Shown: in pieces, positions 35,820 through 43,958 of the stretch
Position numbering within the stretch: the first letter of the stretch is position 1
How the letters are laid out: each line of letters starts with the position of its first letter
Source: an uncultured beta proteobacterium
Lineage (GTDB): Bacteria > Pseudomonadota > Gammaproteobacteria > Burkholderiales > Burkholderiaceae_C
Assembly: GCA_903873485.1 (NCBI GenBank)
Contig: CAIQOO010000207.1
Location: 1-43,958 of the forward strand
Length of the DNA stretch: 43,958 bases
Reading direction: 5' to 3'
Made by a program: the position numbers and the translations under genes
The notes under the pieces: generated by a model
Database searches by the model: none
The model's input: the letters and a program-made list of their open reading frames with translations, nothing else
What the model was told of the DNA's origin: nothing

Positions 35820-37304
35820 TTATTCGGCCCGGGCGGCTGCGGCGATGACCTGGGCTACTGCCGCTGTCAGTTTTTTGGCATAGGGCACATGCAAAAACTC
35901 GTTTGGACCATGGGCGTTGCTGTTGGGGCCAAGCACGCCGCAGACCATCATTTGGGCCTTGGGAAAGCCTTGGCTGAGCATGTTCATCAGCGGAATGGTG
36001 CCGCCCTGGCCGATGTGGCCGCAAGGCGCACCAAAGCAGCTTTGCGATGCTGCCGTGGCGGCCTGCTCAAACCACCCGGCGGTGGCGGGCGCATTCCAGC
36101 CTGAGGCGCCGGCGGCGTGGTCAAACGTCACTTTGGCCTGGTAGGGCGCGTTGTCTTCGAGCAGTATCTTGAGCTGGGCCACTGCCGTGGCGGCATCAAT
36201 CAGCGGGGGCAGGCGCAGGCTGAGCTTGAAGGCGGTGTAAGGCCGCAGCACATTGCCGGCGTTCTGCAAGTCGGGCATGCCTTCGACACCGGTGACGCTC
36301 AGGGTGGGCTGCCAGGTGCGGTTCAGCAGCGCCTGCAGCGGGTCGGTGGTGGTGGGCAACATGCTTTGCGCGGCGCCGCCGCAGTCGGCATGGGCCCACG
36401 GAAAGCGTTTATAAATCTGCTCACCCAAAATGGCCGCCGTGGCCCTGGCCTGGGTCAGCCGCTCCGGCGGCACCAGGCAATGAAACTGGCTGGGCAGCAG
36501 TTGACCGGTGGCACTGTCTTCAAGCCGGTCAAGCAGATGGCGCAGGATGCGAAAGCTCGACGGCACCAGGCCGCTGGCATCACCCGAATGCACCCCCTCG
36601 GTCAAAACCTCGACTTTGAGCACGCCGCTGGCCATGCCGCGCAGGCTGTTGGTCAGCCACAACTGATCGTAATTGCCGGCACCCGAATCCAGGCAAATCA
36701 CCAGACCGACAGCACCGAGGCGGGTGCGCAATGCGTCAATATAGGGCAGCAGGTCATACGAGCCACTTTCTTCGCAGGTTTCAACCAGGCCGACGACGCG
36801 CGGATGCGCCACCTGCTGGGTTTTGATCGCCTGGATGGCGGCAATGGCGGCGTAAATGGCATAACCGTCGTCGGCGCCACCCCGGCCATACAGCTTGCCA
36901 TCCTGGTATTTGGGGCTCCACGGTCCAAGGTCGCTGCGCCAGCCGGTGAACTCGGGTTGCTTGTCAAGATGGCCGTACATCAGCACGGTCTGGCCCGACA
37001 CCGCTTGCCCGCTGCTGCCGGCGGATGCCGCCAGTTCAAAAAACAGCACCGGCGTGCGGCCCGGCAAACGGATCACCTCAAGCGTCAGGCCCGCCACCTG
37101 CTGGGCCTCGACCCAGGCAGCCGCATAGCGCACCACGCGGTCAATAAAACCATGCTCGGCCCAGTCCGGGTCAAACAGGGGTGACTTGGCGGGAATCGCG
37201 ATGTAGTCGGCAAGCTGGCCGACGATGTCGTCATCCCAGCGGGTACTGACCTGGCTCAGGACTTTTGCGGTATTCAGGAAAGCGGCAGGCGGGCGTGCGT
37301 TCAT
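35820..37304 (-). CDS. M20-family metallopeptidase (dipeptidase type)
   Basis: A 494-aa protein, from MNARPPAAFLNTAKVLSQVS. The first metal ligands are His and Asp in VLMYGHLDKQPEF, the bridging Asp lies in GRGGADDGYAIYAA, and the catalytic Glu-Glu pair is in GLVETCEESGSYD. A dimerisation domain occupies the middle (LKVEVLTEGVHSGDASGLVP). The last His ligand is near NAHGPNEFLHVPYAK. These di-zinc enzymes cleave dipeptides or related amides in the cytoplasm. The sequence has no export signal. Substrate is unknown. Confidence 0.92.
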   Translation of the reverse strand: MNARPPAAFLNTAKVLSQVSTRWDDDIVGQLADYIAIPAKSPLFDPDWAEHGFIDRVVRYAAAWVEAQQVAGLTLEVIRLPGRTPVLFFELAASAGSSGQAVSGQTVLMYGHLDKQPEFTGWRSDLGPWSPKYQDGKLYGRGGADDGYAIYAAIAAIQAIKTQQVAHPRVVGLVETCEESGSYDLLPYIDALRTRLGAVGLVICLDSGAGNYDQLWLTNSLRGMASGVLKVEVLTEGVHSGDASGLVPSSFRILRHLLDRLEDSATGQLLPSQFHCLVPPERLTQARATAAILGEQIYKRFPWAHADCGGAAQSMLPTTTDPLQALLNRTWQPTLSVTGVEGMPDLQNAGNVLRPYTAFKLSLRLPPLIDAATAVAQLKILLEDNAPYQAKVTFDHAAGASGWNAPATAGWFEQAATAASQSCFGAPCGHIGQGGTIPLMNMLSQGFPKAQMMVCGVLGPNSNAHGPNEFLHVPYAKKLTAAVAQVIAAAARAE

Positions 37305-37333
37305 CAAAAACTCCTGTGTTGTGTCATCAAAAT

Positions 37334-38173
37334 TCATCCGGATGTCAAGACAGCTTGCAGGCTGCGCCAGCCCAGCCCGGCCGACGTGCCGCCAGGCTGG
37401 GCACCCCGCCTGGGGCGGTATTCGCAGCCGACCCAGCCGCTGTAACCCAGCCCATCAATCAGGTCAAACAGGTAGCCATAGTTGAGTTCGCCGACATCAG
37501 GCTCGTGCCGCTCGGGCACGCCGGCGATCTGGATATGGCCGATGCGCCCGGTCGGCAGGTAGCGGCGCAGCTTGGTGGCCACATCGCCCTCGCTGATCTG
37601 GCAATGGTACAAGTCCATCTGGACCTGCAGGTTGGGGGCCGCCACGGCATCCAGCAGCGCATGGGCCTGCTCTTGCCGGTGCAAAAAATAGCCCGGCATG
37701 TCGCGCCGGTTGATCGGCTCAATCAGCACCGTCACCCCAAGCTGTTGCGCCGCCAGCGCCGCCCAGCGCAGATTGGCAACCATCACGGCTTGCAGCTTGT
37801 CGTGCTCCTGGCCGTCCGGCTCCAACCCCGCCATCACATGCAGGCGCGGGCAAGCCAGCGCAGTGCAGTAATCCAGCGCCAGCTCAAGGCCTTGCCTGAA
37901 TTCGGCCTCGCGCCCGGCGATACAGGCCAAACCCCGGCTGCCAGCATCCCAGGCCAACACGCTGGAAGCCGCATCGACCCCGCCCGGCGGAGCGTTGAAC
38001 AGCACCTGCCGCAAGCCATTGACTTGCAGGCGTGCCAGCAGCTCTTGTTTGGGCCAGCGGTAGGGAAACAGATACTCGACGGCTGTGAAGCCGTCGCGCG
38101 CCGCCGCCGCAAAGCGCTCCAGAAATGGCAACTCGGGGTACAGCAGGCTCAGGTTGGCGGCAAAGCGGGGCAT
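37334..38173 (-). CDS. hyi: Hydroxypyruvate isomerase-like TIM-barrel protein
   Basis: A 279-aa protein, starting at [20 protein letters not shown], exactly like Hyi/OtnI proteins. [31 protein letters not shown] (metal-binding Glu), [13 protein letters not shown] and GCEYRPRRG (second metal-binding Glu) show a complete xylose isomerase-like barrel. Hyi interconverts hydroxypyruvate and tartronate semialdehyde in glyoxylate metabolism; OtnI acts on 2-oxotetronate, so the exact reaction is uncertain. It lies 20 bp downstream of an EamA exporter and 29 bp upstream of the M20 gene, so the three probably share a transcript. Confidence 0.9.
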   Translation of the reverse strand: MPRFAANLSLLYPELPFLERFAAAARDGFTAVEYLFPYRWPKQELLARLQVNGLRQVLFNAPPGGVDAASSVLAWDAGSRGLACIAGREAEFRQGLELALDYCTALACPRLHVMAGLEPDGQEHDKLQAVMVANLRWAALAAQQLGVTVLIEPINRRDMPGYFLHRQEQAHALLDAVAAPNLQVQMDLYHCQISEGDVATKLRRYLPTGRIGHIQIAGVPERHEPDVGELNYGYLFDLIDGLGYSGWVGCEYRPRRGAQPGGTSAGLGWRSLQAVLTSG

Positions 38174-38193
38174 GGCGGTGCAGGCGTTTTGGT

Positions 38194-39051
38194 TTATTTG
38201 CGTGCCAGATAGACGCCCCAGACCGCCACCGCCATGCCGGCCAGCGCGATCCCTGAAAACGAATCCCCGAACAGCCACCAGGCCAGCAACGCCGTGGATG
38301 GCGGCACCAGGTAAAACAGGCTGGCGATGTTGACCGCGTCATGGTGGCGAATCAGCCAGTTCAGCAAACTGATGGCGCCAATTGACAACACCAGCACCAG
38401 CCAGCCCAGCGCAAACAAAAATTCGCCCGACCAGTCCACCCGAAGACTCTCGGTCAGCGCTGCCAGCAGCCAGGTGACCAATGCCGTCGGCAGAAACTGT
38501 GCTACCGCACCGGTGCGCCAGTCAAACGCCGCGCAGTAGCGCTTTTGGTACAGCGTGCCGGCGGTGATGCCGAGCAAGGCCACCACGGCCGGCAACAGTG
38601 CAGCAAGGCCGAAACCGGCGCCGACCTTGCCAAAAACCACCAGGCCGACACCCAGAAAGCCCAGCAGCAGCCCGATCCATTGCCGCCGGATGACGGTTTC
38701 GCCGAGCAGCCAGCCGGCACCCACCGCCGTCAACAGCGGCTGCACCCCGACCACCAGACTGGCAACACCGGGCGGCAAACCCCTGGAAATGGCGATGAAG
38801 ACGCCGCCCAGATAAATGCCATGCACCAGCAGCCCGGCGACACCGATGTGCAGCCAGTCTTGTGCCCGGCTCGGCCAGGGTGCCTGCGATGCCAGCGACA
38901 CCAGCGTCATGAAGCCAATCACCGCCAGGTAGCGAAGCAGCAAAAAGGTCAGCGGTTCGGTGTGCGGCAAACCCAGCCGGGCACCAATAAAGCCGGTTGA
39001 CCACAGCAACACAAACAGCAGGGGAAAGGCACGGGAATAGCGCGCAATCAT
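38194..39051 (-). CDS. EamA/DMT-family transporter
   Basis: A 285-aa protein with ten predicted transmembrane segments in two EamA repeats: [20 protein letters not shown] at the start, [20 protein letters not shown] ending the first half, and [20 protein letters not shown] with LFGDSFSG in the second. The ATG at 39051 is used; a TTG one codon upstream is possible. The substrate is unknown. Proximity to the isomerase and aminotransferase suggests a role in carboxylate or amino acid export, which is inference only. Confidence 0.9.
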   Translation of the reverse strand: MIARYSRAFPLLFVLLWSTGFIGARLGLPHTEPLTFLLLRYLAVIGFMTLVSLASQAPWPSRAQDWLHIGVAGLLVHGIYLGGVFIAISRGLPPGVASLVVGVQPLLTAVGAGWLLGETVIRRQWIGLLLGFLGVGLVVFGKVGAGFGLAALLPAVVALLGITAGTLYQKRYCAAFDWRTGAVAQFLPTALVTWLLAALTESLRVDWSGEFLFALGWLVLVLSIGAISLLNWLIRHHDAVNIASLFYLVPPSTALLAWWLFGDSFSGIALAGMAVAVWGVYLARK

Positions 39052-39063
39052 CAAAATCTTGCA

Positions 39064-39120
39064 AGCCTTTTAGGCCTCTGGCCCTTGCCAGACAAGCGCA
39101 TTCAGCTATATAAAAAGTAG
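39064..39120 (-). repeat. Dispersed hairpin repeat, family A, copy 10 (reverse)
   Basis: Minus strand: ATATAGCTGAATGCGCTTGT, then CTGGCAAGGGCCAGAGGCCT. The stem GCGCTTG/CAAGGGC with its 5-nt loop is well kept. It lies 31 bp beyond the cheV stop codon. Confidence 0.85.
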
Positions 39121-39150
39121 CAAACAACGACCTTGTATGTGCAACAGACT

Positions 39151-40101
39151 TTAGCGCGTCAGCACCCGGCGCAAGGTGTCGGCGAGTTCTTCGGCGACAA
39201 ATTTGGCCACATAGGCATCGGCCCCGACCTTGCGCACATGCTCCTCGTTGGTGGTGCCGGTAAGCGACGAGTGAATCACCACCGGAATGCTGCTAAAACG
39301 CGGATCCTGCTTGATGTTGCGGGTCAGGGTAAAGCCGTCCATCTCGGGCATTTCCAGGTCGGTCAGCACCAGGGCGATTCTGTCCTTGATGGTTTTGCCG
39401 TGTGATTCCGCTTCGGCCGCCATCGCTCTGAGCCGATCCCAGGCTTCCTGGCCAGTTTTGGCCATGATAAAAGGCACTTCCATGGTCTTGAGGCCTTGCT
39501 CGATCATCATGCGCGCCACCGCCGAGTCGTCTGCCGCCAGCACCACCGTGCCCGCCGGTATGTTCAGCTTGTGGCCGGATTCGAGTTCAGCCGGCTGCTG
39601 CTCGGGGAACACATCACGCAAAATCTGCTCGACATCGAGCACCTGCGCCAGCCGGGTGTTTTCGGCGCTGCCGTCAAGCCGCGCAATGCTGGTCACCAGG
39701 CCGCCGCCACGGCCTTCGGCCGACAGCACATGTTTCCACTCCAGGCGGACAATTTCGTTGACTTCCTCGACCGCAAAGGCTTGCGTGGTACGGGCAAATT
39801 CGGTCACCAGCAGGATGCCCAGCCCCTTGGTCGGGTTGGTGCCGACAATCTGCGGCAGATTGATGACCGAGATCATCTGGCCGCGAATATTGGCCACCCC
39901 CATGACCGACGGTGCCGAATTCACCATGGCGGTGATTTCGGGCATCACCAGAATTTCGCGCACCTTGAACACGTTGATGCCAAATAATTCGCGCCGATCG
40001 GTGTTGGGTGCTTCGCCCAATCGGAACAACAGCAATTCAAACATGCTGTTGCCAGCCAGGTTGGTCCGTTCGTCAATATCGCGCATGGTTGATTTATTCA
40101 T
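39151..40101 (-). CDS. cheV: Chemotaxis protein CheV (CheW-receiver fusion)
   Basis: In this 316-aa protein, residues 18-165 form a CheW-like coupling domain (FGINVFKVREILVMPEITAM and VMGVANIRGQMISVINLPQI). Residues 184-315 form a receiver domain with acidic DD191-192, phospho-acceptor Asp248 in LVLTDLEMPEMDG and Lys near AYVAKF. CheV couples chemoreceptors to CheA and helps adaptation when phosphorylated. It stands alone; no other chemotaxis gene is in the window. Confidence 0.95.
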   Translation of the reverse strand: MNKSTMRDIDERTNLAGNSMFELLLFRLGEAPNTDRRELFGINVFKVREILVMPEITAMVNSAPSVMGVANIRGQMISVINLPQIVGTNPTKGLGILLVTEFARTTQAFAVEEVNEIVRLEWKHVLSAEGRGGGLVTSIARLDGSAENTRLAQVLDVEQILRDVFPEQQPAELESGHKLNIPAGTVVLAADDSAVARMMIEQGLKTMEVPFIMAKTGQEAWDRLRAMAAEAESHGKTIKDRIALVLTDLEMPEMDGFTLTRNIKQDPRFSSIPVVIHSSLTGTTNEEHVRKVGADAYVAKFVAEELADTLRRVLTR

Positions 40102-40140
40102 GGCATCTTCCGGGGTAAAAACAGGTTGTCAATGGTAACG

Positions 40141-41316
40141 TCATCTTGGGCTTTTGGGCCACAGTACCCAAAGTCTCAGCGACTGCTTGAGTCGCCCGGC
40201 CAGTTCGCCGGCTTGCGCGCCCCAGCCGACAAAATAATCGGCCCGCAAGGCACCTGTGATGGCGCTGCCGGTGTCTTGCGCCAGCACCAGCCGCTCCAGC
40301 GTGATGCTGTTGCCTTTGGAAGCCAGCCACACCGGCGTGCCGTAGGGAATGCTGTCGGGGTCCACGGCAATCGAGCGTCCCGGGGTCAGCGGCACACCCT
40401 GGGCGCCGCGCGGGCCAAAGCCGGCATCAAAGTCGCCGAGTGCTTCTTCCCGGAAAAAAACCACCCGGGGGTTGCGCCACAGCAGTTCGGTGAGCTGCTG
40501 CGGATGCTGCGTGATCCAGGCATGAATGCCCGGCCAGGAGGCATCGCGCAGTTCGCCCTGGTCGATCAGCCAGCGGCCAATGCTTTGATAAGGCTGGCCG
40601 TTGTGGCCGGCATAGGCCAGACGTACCAGCCGCTGGGCGCCATCGGGTTCGGTCACGCGAATCCGGCCAGAGCCCTGAATCTGCAACATCATGGCCTGCA
40701 CCGGATCAGCCAGATAGACAATCTCGCGGCCACGCAAGGCGGTCTGCGGCTCTGGCAGGGTGTCGATGTCGCGCCGGGAAAACCAGGCCTTGCCAGGCTT
40801 GAGTCCTACCGGCGGCTGGTACAAGGGCACGGCAAAAACCGGGTCGGGCAGGCGCCGCGCTTCAATCTCGGGTTCAAAATAAGCCGTCAGCAAGCCGTCA
40901 GTACCGATGTCTTGCAAGGCTTCAACCCGATACGGCTGCAGGCGGTCTTGCAGCCAGGCGCGCTGGGTCGCTGCATCGCCCAGGCTCAAGCGCCGTATTT
41001 CAGAACATAAGGGGGCAAAGGTCGGCCCCGGACGCTCGCAACTCTTGAGAAAAGCGTTCCACGCCTCAAACAGCGCATCAGCTTCAAAGCCCGGCAGTTC
41101 ACTCCAGGGTGCGGCCACCCACTTGCTTTTGCCACGCAGCAGCGTCGGTGTCGCGGCGAGTTCATCGGCTGCCGGTGACACGCTGGCAACTGGCGCTGGC
41201 GTGGCGGTCGAGTCCGGTCGTGCCGGGGTTTGCAGCGACACATGGCCGCACGATGCCAGCCCGGCCAGCGTCAGGGCGGCCAGCGTCGCCCGGCCAAACC
41301 ACTTCAAGGCCTTCAT
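40141..41316 (-). CDS. mltA: Membrane-bound lytic murein transglycosylase A
   Basis: The 391-aa lipoprotein has a signal peptide and lipobox (LAGLASCGHV). It cleaves the glycan strand of murein to anhydro-muropeptides at the periplasmic face of the outer membrane. LLTAYFEPEIEARR, RGREIVYLADPVQAMMLQIQ and the 3D domain (LAQDTGSAITGALRADYFVG, then WG) with its catalytic Asp match MltA. Its ATG overlaps the nitrilase stop in ATGA. Products of this enzyme are the substrates of AmpG, whose gene is also in the window. Confidence 0.95.
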   Translation of the reverse strand: MKALKWFGRATLAALTLAGLASCGHVSLQTPARPDSTATPAPVASVSPAADELAATPTLLRGKSKWVAAPWSELPGFEADALFEAWNAFLKSCERPGPTFAPLCSEIRRLSLGDAATQRAWLQDRLQPYRVEALQDIGTDGLLTAYFEPEIEARRLPDPVFAVPLYQPPVGLKPGKAWFSRRDIDTLPEPQTALRGREIVYLADPVQAMMLQIQGSGRIRVTEPDGAQRLVRLAYAGHNGQPYQSIGRWLIDQGELRDASWPGIHAWITQHPQQLTELLWRNPRVVFFREEALGDFDAGFGPRGAQGVPLTPGRSIAVDPDSIPYGTPVWLASKGNSITLERLVLAQDTGSAITGALRADYFVGWGAQAGELAGRLKQSLRLWVLWPKSPR

Positions 41317-42146
41317 AACACGCGGTGCTGCAAGGCCGGCAAGCGCTGGCGGCAGTCATTGAGCAGTGCCCGATCCAGCTCTGCCAGCACCACGCCGGGC
41401 TGCTCGGAGCGCTGCGCCAGCACTTTGCCCCACGGGTCAATCAGCATCGAGTGGCCCCAGGTGCGGCGCTGCTTGTCGTGCTGACCACCCTGGGCGGCAG
41501 CGGCTACAAAGGCCAGGTTTTCAATCGCCCGGGCGCGCAGCAACACCTCCCAATGATCCTGACCGGTGGTGTGGGTGAAAGCGCTGGGCACCAGCAACAG
41601 GTCGGCACCGGCCTGGGCATAGTGACGGTAAAGCTCGGCAAAGCGCAGGTCGTAACACACGCTCAGCCCGATCCGCCAGGTGTGGCCGTCAGTGGATGGC
41701 AAATCAAAGCAGACCGGCTGGCTGCCCGCCGTCTGCACCGCTGACTCGTCGTAACGCTCATCGCCATTGTCAAAACGGAACAAATGAATCTTGTCGTAGC
41801 GCGCCACACAGGTGCCCTGCGGTGAAAACACCAGCGTGCTGTTGAACACCCGGTTTGACTGCTGGCCCGGCTCGGTCTGGCCCGATGACAGCGGCAGGGT
41901 TCCACCCACCAGCCACAGGCCCAGCTCGTTGGCGGACTCGGCCAGAAACTGCTGCAGCGGCCCGTCGCCCGGGGTTTCCTGAATCGCCAGCTTGTCGGCA
42001 TCGTGCCCACCCATCAGGCAAAAATACTCGGGCAGCACCGCCAGCTCGGCACCTTTGGCGGCGGCCTGGCACAACAGCGCCCGGGCCTGGACCAAGTTGG
42101 CTGGCACATCGGCACCTGAAACCATTTGAACAACTGCGACTTTCAT
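41313..42146 (-). CDS. Carbon-nitrogen hydrolase (nitrilase superfamily, Nit1/omega-amidase-like)
   Basis: The 277-aa protein has the Glu40-Lys119-Cys164 triad of the family: VLPEYFCLMG, RYDKIHLF and SVCYDLRFAELY. SMLIDPWGKVLAQ near the end is standard. Relatives hydrolyse deaminated glutathione or omega-amides, repairing metabolites in the cytoplasm; the exact substrate is not known. Both neighbours overlap it by 4 bp, so yhdP-nitrilase-mltA is a tightly coupled operon. Confidence 0.93.
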   Translation of the reverse strand: MKVAVVQMVSGADVPANLVQARALLCQAAAKGAELAVLPEYFCLMGGHDADKLAIQETPGDGPLQQFLAESANELGLWLVGGTLPLSSGQTEPGQQSNRVFNSTLVFSPQGTCVARYDKIHLFRFDNGDERYDESAVQTAGSQPVCFDLPSTDGHTWRIGLSVCYDLRFAELYRHYAQAGADLLLVPSAFTHTTGQDHWEVLLRARAIENLAFVAAAAQGGQHDKQRRTWGHSMLIDPWGKVLAQRSEQPGVVLAELDRALLNDCRQRLPALQHRVL

Positions 42147-43958
42147 GGGGTCGTTTCCTTGTAGGGGTGATGGGTGACATCAACGCGGGTGACCTGGGGG
42201 TCGGCCCAACTGCCGTCAACATGAAATTCCTGGGTGGCCGACTCGATCAAAGGTCGGCGCAGGAAAAGCTGGGCCAAAAACGAACCCAGGCCAATCGCCG
42301 GGTTGATCACCGTGGCAATCAGCGAGGCGGTACCGGCATTGAGTTCGGGCACCACCACCACCCGGATATCCTGGGTTTCCCGGGCCATGTTGGCAACACC
42401 TTCCATCAGCACGGCGGCATTGACCCCTTTCATCTGCAGGTTGTTGGTGCGGGCCAGCCCCTTGTCCACGGTGACATCGCCGCGCAAAAAGTCAAACGCA
42501 AAGCCGGTGCTGAACACATCCCGAAAGTCCAGCGACAGGCGTCTTGGCAACGCCTGCAAACTCAACACGCCGAGCAGCTTGGCAATGCCCGGATCGGCTT
42601 TGAGAAACTGGCCGCTCATGATGTTGACGGTGAAGGCGCCGCCCAGCGTCGGGTAATCAATCTTCAGCGGCGAGCCAATCCAGGCCATCTGCCCTTCAAT
42701 CTTGCCACTGGCTTGGCGCACCACATCCTTCATGCCAAAACGGTTCAGCAGGCTGCCACCGTCCAGGATGTCGAGCCTGAAATTCATCACCGTGCGCCGC
42801 CGCTCTGCCGGGTTGGCGGTGGCCGCCGTGTTGCTGCCGGATGCTGGCACACTGTGTCGGGTCCAGTTGCCGCTGGCGGTCAAGCTGGCCTCGGGAACAT
42901 TCAGGTTCAGTTTGTTGAGCCGCCATTCGCGCACACCGCCACCGGCTGCGCTTTGGCGGTTGATGGCATCGACCTCCAGTCGGCCAAGCCGCTTGCCGCG
43001 CAGCTCAAAATCATCGACCACCACGTCAAGAGCAGGAACACTGGCAGGCTCGGCATCGAGCAGTTGTTCCACCTCGGTAGCGGTGCCGGGTGCCAGGGTC
43101 AGCCGGGCCAGCCGGGCATAAACCCGCCCGGCGCCGTTCACCGTGGTGGCTGCGTCCTGCGGCTGGCGGTATTCGAGATAACCATTGAGTTCAGCGGCAT
43201 CCACGTTGGCGCGCCAGAGAAGCCCGTCGCGACTCGCGCCAATCACCAGATGGCTGAAGCGGCGCGCGCCAAAGGTCAGCGTTTCCGCCCGCACCGCCAG
43301 CGCGGTTGGCAGATAGGCCAAGCCCGGATGTTTGCCGGCATCGGCCAGCGCCAGACCCGGCGCTGCCGCCGTCAACTGGGCCAGCACATCGGACCAGGCA
43401 TCCACATTGAACTGCGGCAGATGGATGTTGGCGTGGATGCCCTGTTCTGGCAACAGCACCGAATCGAGCGTGTCGGCGCCAACGCCGATGGCGCCACGCA
43501 GTATTTTGGGCGCATCGCCGGAAATATCCCGCTCAAACACGGCGCTGGCCAAGCGGCCAAGTGTCAGCGTCAGCCGGTCCTGCAAGGGCACCGCCGACCG
43601 ATTGGCCGTCGGCCCCGGCAAGGCGGTCTGATAACGCAACGGCAGCAGGCTGGGTGCGTCTTTGGCCAGCGGGGCTGGCAGGCTGGTGGCCATGCCCTGC
43701 AAATTGCTGGTAACCAGCAGTTCCAGCGCATTGTGGCGCCAGCCGAGCGTGGCGTTGTAGCTGGCGCTGCCGCTGGCCTGGCGCGCCAGTTGGGCCACCA
43801 AGCCCAGTTCGGTGGCCTGGCGCAAGCCTTCGGCGGTGGCGACTCCGGTCGCCCGAATCACGCTCGGGTGGCTGTTGTCCACGCCAGTCAGCAGCAGGCC
43901 GCCGTCCAGGCGCGCCTCGCCACCGAGCAGGCGGGTTTGCACACCGGCCAGCGTGACA
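42143..43958 (-). CDS. yhdP: YhdP family protein (AsmA-like, DUF3971), C-terminal part
   Basis: Only the last 605 codons are in the window; the frame stays open at the right edge. YhdP-type proteins are very large, single-pass inner-membrane proteins of the AsmA-like group. They reach across the periplasm and help carry phospholipids to the outer membrane. The visible part is beta-rich with repeated short strands and ends with the AsmA C-terminal region: KIDYPTLGGAFTVNIMSGQF, LSLQALPRRLSLDFRDVFST, NPAIGLGSFLAQLFLRRPLI. Its stop overlaps the nitrilase start. Confidence 0.88.
   Translation of the reverse strand, partial: VTLAGVQTRLLGGEARLDGGLLLTGVDNSHPSVIRATGVATAEGLRQATELGLVAQLARQASGSASYNATLGWRHNALELLVTSNLQGMATSLPAPLAKDAPSLLPLRYQTALPGPTANRSAVPLQDRLTLTLGRLASAVFERDISGDAPKILRGAIGVGADTLDSVLLPEQGIHANIHLPQFNVDAWSDVLAQLTAAAPGLALADAGKHPGLAYLPTALAVRAETLTFGARRFSHLVIGASRDGLLWRANVDAAELNGYLEYRQPQDAATTVNGAGRVYARLARLTLAPGTATEVEQLLDAEPASVPALDVVVDDFELRGKRLGRLEVDAINRQSAAGGGVREWRLNKLNLNVPEASLTASGNWTRHSVPASGSNTAATANPAERRRTVMNFRLDILDGGSLLNRFGMKDVVRQASGKIEGQMAWIGSPLKIDYPTLGGAFTVNIMSGQFLKADPGIAKLLGVLSLQALPRRLSLDFRDVFSTGFAFDFLRGDVTVDKGLARTNNLQMKGVNAAVLMEGVANMARETQDIRVVVVPELNAGTASLIATVINPAIGLGSFLAQLFLRRPLIESATQEFHVDGSWADPQVTRVDVTHHPYKETTP

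Overview
The window is GC-rich bacterial chromosome with densely packed genes on both strands. Its gene content suggests a betaproteobacterium of the order Burkholderiales, most likely Comamonadaceae (Rhodoferax/Polaromonas type). The pointers are a TRAP dicarboxylate-type transporter, a PhaM-like polyhydroxybutyrate granule protein, a CheV, a YhdP/nitrilase/MltA operon, and a dispersed hairpin repeat of the kind scattered through Comamonadaceae genomes. The family assignment is inference; no rRNA or tRNA gene is visible.

Layout. 1-330: probable 5' end of a group II intron running off the left edge, then a repeat. 350-3444: TRAP transporter operon dctP-dctQ-dctM (minus). 3692-5685: remnant of a GGDEF gene, tgt, and a DUF2799 lipoprotein. 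5764-9503: three exported proteins of little-known function (a DUF2202 lipoprotein and two low-complexity small proteins), divergent from an OmpR/EnvZ-type two-component system. 9751-11916: katG. 11985-13359: TPR-methyltransferase gene split by a single-base frameshift. 13618-15590: FmdB-type zinc ribbon, a gamma-glutamyl hydrolase and a decayed GCS2-family ligase. 15991-19528: a second two-component system and an AmpG-like muropeptide permease. 19626-20713: a toxin-antitoxin pair (Phd-like antitoxin with a UPF0175-like tail, PIN toxin) behind a perfect 18-bp palindrome. 20798-22810: uup ABC-F ATPase invaded in frame by dispersed repeats. 22806-22995: a repeat split by a 129-bp TA-flanked MITE-like element. 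23082-28239: M14 carboxypeptidase, flavin reductase, EamA exporter, EF-G-like GTPase, HemG. 28313-31882: FIST protein, PhaM, thioredoxin-like protein and permease. 32033-34455: an ECF sigma factor whose 3' end is duplicated 1.8 kb away, on the far side of a HicA-like toxin and a 354-aa partner. 34540-39051: class V aminotransferase, M20 peptidase, hydroxypyruvate isomerase-like protein and an EamA exporter. 39151-43958: CheV, MltA, nitrilase and YhdP (partial).

Most genes are housekeeping or envelope functions. AmpG, MltA and the M14 peptidase all fit murein turnover and recycling. The aminotransferase and hydroxypyruvate isomerase fit glyoxylate/hydroxypyruvate metabolism.

The most unusual material is in the accessory patches. 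First is the HicA-like module, flanked by duplicated sigma-factor 3' ends and an IS91-like transposase remnant. Second is the Phd/UPF0175-PIN module with its palindrome. Third is a network of about ten copies of one hairpin repeat. Intergenic copies sit at gene 3' ends, some supply stop codons, and some lie inside the uup reading frame.
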